Source: Saprospiraceae bacterium (GTDB taxonomy: Bacteria > Bacteroidota > Bacteroidia > Chitinophagales > Saprospiraceae). Taken from it: a DNA stretch of 64,000 bases. The stretch covers positions 52,546 through 116,545 of the forward strand of contig JABAQQ010000009.1 of the NCBI GenBank assembly GCA_019187225.1, written 5' to 3'. Numbering within the stretch: position 1 is the first letter of the stretch; each line of letters begins with the position of its first letter. Positions 62,101 through 64,000 of this stretch are shown piece by piece. The notes below the pieces were generated by a model. The model did no database searches and was not told the origin of the DNA. It saw only the letters and a program-made list of their open reading frames with translations. The position numbers were made by a program, and so were the translations under genes.

Positions 62101-63101
62101 TGCGAAGCGCTGCCGGCAGTAGCGCCGTTGGCGATGATATAAGTCTGCCAGACGATCACGTTAGCGCCTTTGGGAAGGGTGGGGATCGTGATGCTTGCAG
62201 CCGGCAAGGTGACGTTGGTGAAAGCGCCGCCGTTCACGCTGTAGCGAAGACCGGTGGTAGTACCGTTAGCGCAACCTGCCGGGTTGAAATTGGGAAGAGG
62301 GACCGTCACATTAGAAATGGAACACAGACCGGCACTTGTATTGAAAGGACCTGCTGCAACCGGAATGGGGTTGCAAGCCTGCGGCAATACCCATTCGATG
62401 CACTGATTGTCAGTCAAAGAAGCAGTATTGAAGCTGTACAGCGTAAAGGGACGCGGTGCAGGCAAGGGGCCTTCGATACCCACCGTAGCGCTCAAACCAT
62501 TGTTGAATGCATTCTGAGTGCCGCCAAAAATCACGTCCAGGTATTTGTATTGGATTTTGAGGGTGTTCTCAAATATCTTTACCTGGAAAGTGATCGTCTG
62601 GTTGGCAACGTCGGCAAAGTGGCCGGCGTTGAACCATTCGATGGTGAAGATACGGTTGGGCGCCGTGCCGTCCACACGCGTATAAACACCTGCGTTGGCG
62701 GTCGTAGCCGGGTTGATGTCGAGGTCATCCCAGAACGGATAAAAACAGGCGCCGGCGGTAGCCGTGGGAAGGTTGGTGTTGCCCAGACCGCGGTTGGTGC
62801 CCGGCAACAACACCACGAAACCGTTGGTGCCGATATTCACCGTCGTGTAAGTGGTGGAGTACACCTGGAAGCCGAAGGGCAACGCGACGTTGGCGAAAAT
62901 AACGTCGTCGCCGGAGCCCAGTAAGGTGGTACCGGCCTGGCCCTGTATCTGAACATAGGGGTCAGCACAGGGTACAGATACATAGTTCAACTGGGCCTGA
63001 GCTGCCTGAAACGCAAAAAACGGCAGGGCAAGCGCCAGCAGCCATCTGTTTGAGAACAGCGAAACCCCCGAAGAAATGTTTTGCGTAAGTTTCTTAATCA
63101 T
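56175..63101 (-). CDS. Giant T9SS-secreted HYR-repeat protein
   Basis: 2308 residues. The signal peptide lies within the first 36 residues (WLLALALPFFAFQAAQA). Residues about 40-240 form a nidogen-like sandwich (VNIGTNGFVVLLPGT, CFYPFWDDLDI). Then come HYR-type modules with Cys pairs, at about 341 (DNEKPVISCPANITL), 1084 (DEEGPSIACPANLTV), 1362 (DKIKPVCVSPGNVTV), 1610 and 1797 (DCKAPTVVC), separated by other beta modules. Near 1970-2085 is a dockerin-like Ca-binding pair (NPLNGVSTYDLVLISKHILG, then ADANKSNSITTFDIVEIRKL). The last 85 residues (LYQNQPNPFVNKTVIGFHLP) are a type A sorting domain. It is probably a very long surface adhesin or matrix protein. Its codon choice leaves long open frames on the opposite strand. 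Confidence 0.9.
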   Translation of the reverse strand: MIKKLTQNISSGVSLFSNRWLLALALPFFAFQAAQAQLNYVSVPCADPYVQIQGQAGTTLLGSGDDVIFANVALPFGFQVYSTTYTTVNIGTNGFVVLLPGTNRGLGNTNLPTATAGACFYPFWDDLDINPATTANAGVYTRVDGTAPNRIFTIEWFNAGHFADVANQTITFQVKIFENTLKIQYKYLDVIFGGTQNAFNNGLSATVGIEGPLPAPRPFTLYSFNTASLTDNQCIEWVLPQACNPIPVAAGPFNTSAGLCSISNVTVPLPNFNPAGCANGTTTGLRYSVNGGAFTNVTLPAASITIPTLPKGANVIVWQTYIIANGATAGSASQIVNVVDNEKPVISCPANITLNLGPGECSTYYSYSVPFTDNCPLTVNQAAWALDTAAPLLVNSSLSCSAGPNHYFQVLDLPSGAFASGFQATYARIGVNSAYTVNSNFIVRLYTLNNPAQPYNVALANRTLLATSAAVTLGPGLGGGNINIPISVNIPAGSTVLLEVQASAPYSVGNQGGGGGVKTWLGATPCGIPPDNPQTFAQIGFPNNDMAAVLYGLVNIPGEGVLYAGLPSGSEFPIGTTTNCFTATDVAGNTATCCFTVTVQEYPNAITSLICNDFVYVSLDEDCTEELNADQILEGGPYGCYDFYVVQLDKTPPYGNGPWVPGVLGPQDVGKTYAVRVFDDIDGDGVLDANENTCWGNLKVEDKLAPVLDCPPATLPCNIDPIASPIDACPEIVGGSKVLEQNVSFTNYWTGYMNNLQNLSGSPLTIKGAKVQASLAGAGAGTYNLKAYMRLGTFQGFESSNAGWTQVGSVDVNITAGFPTVLLYDIPFTTTFDVPGGQTAGFYIVANNGSGTTVRVVAQLLTTPTDDGTLRIVNNPGRWVNGLFGGVAFANENPKPQIAFTYSATVKACVPLPNGLLAADVTGGPVNWVVNAGAGSPVMENCSNVTMSYIDTEVPQDCSTGLTKKINRKWTAVDASGNTATCIQVIDVFAPTLGDVVFPPSYDNVIEDALACGGQYPTPDYIDGLGLQGNPEVFGQPDGCTIGWTYTDAAVDVCDGTYKIFREWKIIDWCTGEAVEVNQVIKVLDEEGPSIACPANLTVSTDPFSCCAIVNLPDVIVSDNCSRINNIGGMIIGIDPSTLDTIGMFPISGSLTSFPGNNLWNPDTLAAFGNTPCLPVGTHTVIYQAEDDCGNTSTCTFRLTVRDYVPPVAACTEYTVVSIGVDDPYDCYGPAGFLDVPPALGDCEGAGVTWVKASTFDQGSYDNCNNVKFTVQRMAPYSDCINGLNSVNGFLPCDDQFPDFPSEFERAVAEQDSIKFYCCEVGTTQMVILRVYQLDAFGNFAIGPDGTPIHNSCMIEVEVQDKIKPVCVSPGNVTVSCEAFDPSLWAYGKPAVYDNCCLDTAYNYQGQCGLQHLVSYTQFDTVCNKGTINRTFRVYDCHGQSSQCTQRIIVTYEQDYWIKFPNDVVVTSCDGTGNYGEPVFNGDQDCELLGVSYEDQIFTVVPDACYKIERTWTIINWCTYDPNKPCVDVPNPNPNATLNAPQNLVGPIVSPMGTPAPWNPTNTPLAPGQPSHNFAQYWEGNPNATPAIPSIANNNCFRYKQIIKIVDLQDPTVDNCPASPVEYCDYSTNDPLLWNQMYWWDGVSHDLCEGDAPLTITATDACSGANINITYLLFLDLDGDGVMETVINSNNPPAPGTVNYNNLGNPNYSGGEVRIFDGRPVLPNDIYRWANHQSVSGTSRTASVQWKTFAQLPTPSNVLGTPGIAPQLPYGTHKIKWTITDGCGNETYCEYTFVVKDCKAPTVVCLNGLSVNIMPGGMITLWAVDFLQYGEDNCTPANLLKYAIRKAGQGTGFPVDALGNPITSVTFDCSELGEQPVELWAMDLAGNASFCQTFIDVQDPDGVCTQGSKIDVAGALKTENNDGLEDANVNLQSGVTSLFDMTDDQGAYLFTNAVDVNANYTVTPTKDDNPLNGVSTYDLVLISKHILGLEPLGSPYKMIAADANKSNSITTFDIVEIRKLILGIYNELPNNTSWRFVDQDFAFPNPANPFQTQFPETKSVAGATVDQMADDFVAVKVGDVNGTAIANSLLTSDDRTASTLLFDVEDREVKAGETFTLTFKGAERVQGYQFTMNLSGLEVVNVTPGAGMSMDNFGVFADAVTTSVDGEGNEFAVTFRAVKAGRVSEMLGASSRITRAEAYSLSNNRMDVAFRFNGATQVISGVGFELYQNQPNPFVNKTVIGFHLPEAAEATLTVFDESGRMLFTQKGQFAKGYNAISVDRSLLNTTGLMYYKLETATDAATKKMIQTK

Positions 63102-63156
63102 GAGACATTGATTTAATTTTTTGATAAAAAATGGTCGGTCGGAGTGTTGATTAAAG

Positions 63157-63570
63157 TTATTGTTGCAGCAATTGAGTCAATTCATTGCGGTAACTTTGCC
63201 AAACCGCCACAGGAATATTGTTGGGCGATTCCACAGGGGCATCGCAGGTGCCGCCGGCCACGAACATGCAGTAGCCCCGGTTGATGGCAACGGGTACCAT
63301 GTCGCCTTCCTGGAGCAAGAACTGTACAACACTGTAATACTTGCGCTTGTAGTCGAGGGATTCGTTGTAGGAGAATTGCAGCTGGTTCTCCATAACCGTA
63401 ATTTCCTGCTGGATGGTCGAGATAGCCACATCAACTAACACCCAGTTTTGATCCTGCGGATTGGTCGAACTGATCTGGGCACTGGCCGCCTCCGTCCACA
63501 ATAGGGAAGAGAACAGCAACACTGCCACGCATGCAATCGAGTTGCGAAACAGAGAATTGAACTTTTTCAT
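63157..63570 (-). CDS. Small exported protein paired with the giant gene
   Basis: 137 residues with a signal peptide (LFRNSIACVAVLLFSSLLW, then TEAASA). The mature part is about 100 residues, helical in the middle (STIQQEITVMENQLQFSYNE, then LDYKRKYYSVVQFLLQEG), with two Cys (YCMFVAGGTC) near the end that may form a disulphide. It lies 55 bases upstream of the giant gene on the same strand, so it is likely its operon partner. Not recognised. Confidence 0.6.
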   Translation of the reverse strand: MKKFNSLFRNSIACVAVLLFSSLLWTEAASAQISSTNPQDQNWVLVDVAISTIQQEITVMENQLQFSYNESLDYKRKYYSVVQFLLQEGDMVPVAINRGYCMFVAGGTCDAPVESPNNIPVAVWQSYRNELTQLLQQ

Positions 63571-63937
63571 GAGAAATAATTATTGAGTTTTAAACTTGTT
63601 GAAAAGCCAAATACTTCGAAGTATCCAAAAATGAACGCCCCTAAAGGCGACAACATTCGGAAATAAAATGAGTCGCCCTGAGCGCAAATGCTTCAAAGCA
63701 GTTTCCTTCAGGCCATGCCTGCCGGAAAATCGGATGTGGGAAATAATAAAGGAGAGCGAGGAAGAAATGCCGGAAAACTGGCGGGAACTTCAACCGGGCT
63801 GAAAAAACAGCACACGAGCTGCTCTCATGAGACTCTATTACGGGATTAAAGGAAAGGTCAGGATTAAAAACAGTAGACTTGTTTTGACCTAAATCTCTGA
63901 TAATCAATAATCGTATTTTTGCCTCAAAAAGACTTGT
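63571..63937. other. Gene-free stretch before the edge transposase
   Basis: The spacer is divergent: upstream of the small exported gene and upstream of the partial gene at the edge. A -7 box TATTTTTG lies at 63914-63921, 16 bases before the ATG. I found no clear transposon end repeat here. A 111-codon frame on the minus strand (63641-63976) has no supporting features. Confidence 0.4.
63914..63921 (+). promoter_or_regulatory. -7 promoter box TATTTTTG
   Basis: A match to TAnnTTTG, 16 bases before the ATG at 63938. A TTTG at 63883-63886 lies 27 bases upstream, longer than the usual spacing, so only the -7 box is supported. Confidence 0.4.
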
Positions 63938-64000
63938 ATGGGATTCGGTTATACTGGTATTCGCAATGAACGGCAATGGAAAGCCACCACCGGCATGAGC
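63938..64000 (+). CDS. Probable transposase, N-terminal 21 codons only
   Basis: The frame opens with MGFGYTGIRNERQWKATTGM and runs off the window. The E-R-Q-W-K-A-x-T-G pattern resembles the start of IS4/IS5-type DDE transposases with a helix-turn-helix entry. With so few residues this is a suggestion; a promoter-like box precedes it. Confidence 0.4.
   Translation, partial: MGFGYTGIRNERQWKATTGMS

Noticed and set aside
59052-62924. Open frame of 1290 codons on the plus strand opposite the giant HYR gene
   Set aside because: It is low in hydrophobic patterning, very rich in Arg, Val, Ala and His, and mirrors the codon bias of the minus-strand gene, which has clear domains, a signal peptide and a sorting domain. 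It is a shadow frame.
63641-63976. Minus-strand frame of 111 codons near the right edge
   Set aside because: It overlaps the promoter and start of the probable transposase, has no signal, domain or repeat support, and was not called.

Overview
The window is a dense stretch of a Bacteroidota chromosome. The evidence is direct: many exported proteins end in a type IX secretion (T9SS) sorting domain, HYR-type and lamin-tail (LTD) repeat proteins are present, there is a DUF6580 membrane protein, a LytS-type kinase and M1/M28/M61-like peptidases, and several genes sit just behind a Bacteroidota-type -7 box (TAnnTTTG). The giant HYR proteins and tandem TPR-CHAT proteases suggest the Saprospiria side of the phylum; that finer placement is inference. 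No rRNA, tRNA or CRISPR array was seen.

Layout. 1-6529 is a tandem family of exported TPR-CHAT caspase-like proteases: the tail of one copy and two complete copies, with near-identical patches in their C-terminal halves. 6530-16099 is accessory. Three units there each start with the same roughly 65-base upstream module (at 6734, 9481 and 11131), followed by a beta-helix protein, a CARDB protein, and an unrecognised 1618-residue protein ending in a zincin-like motif. 16195-19482 holds small exported or membrane proteins and a beta-propeller with a sorting domain. 19621-22000 carries signalling genes: a LytS-type kinase, an ECF sigma factor and a probable anti-sigma protein. 22227-33732 is mostly housekeeping: a NYN/cold-shock protein, thioesterase, DUF6580, M1 peptidase, SulP transporter, M28 peptidase, a RibF riboflavin kinase fused to a GT2 glycosyltransferase, and an RluA-type pseudouridine synthase. 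33764-47312 contains an SH3 protein, a three-LTD protein, an M61-like lipoprotein, an acyltransferase E2, DUF2177 genes (one decayed), an MDR reductase, a 4'-phosphopantetheinyl transferase, a DinB-like protein and an rRNA m5C methyltransferase. 47318-63570 includes a 729-residue and a 2308-residue T9SS protein with matching dockerin-like and sorting modules, a prohibitin-like lipoprotein, sucD, a DivIC-like protein, adk, a PfkB kinase, a DNA glycosylase, an SDR and a DoxX protein. The right edge cuts a probable transposase.

The most interesting signal is not a gene. At least a dozen places carry stuttering palindromes: short words of about 7-15 bases are repeated directly in one arm and appear reverse-complemented in the other. 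Several unrelated word families occur. Some sit between convergent genes, where they supply the last codons and stop codons of both genes. Others lie in frame inside conserved enzymes (perfect 25-base arms in the phosphopantetheinyl transferase, perfect 26-base arms in the rRNA methyltransferase). One is a 15-base tandem array that forms the whole leader of the SDR gene. Nothing in this window obviously mobilises them.
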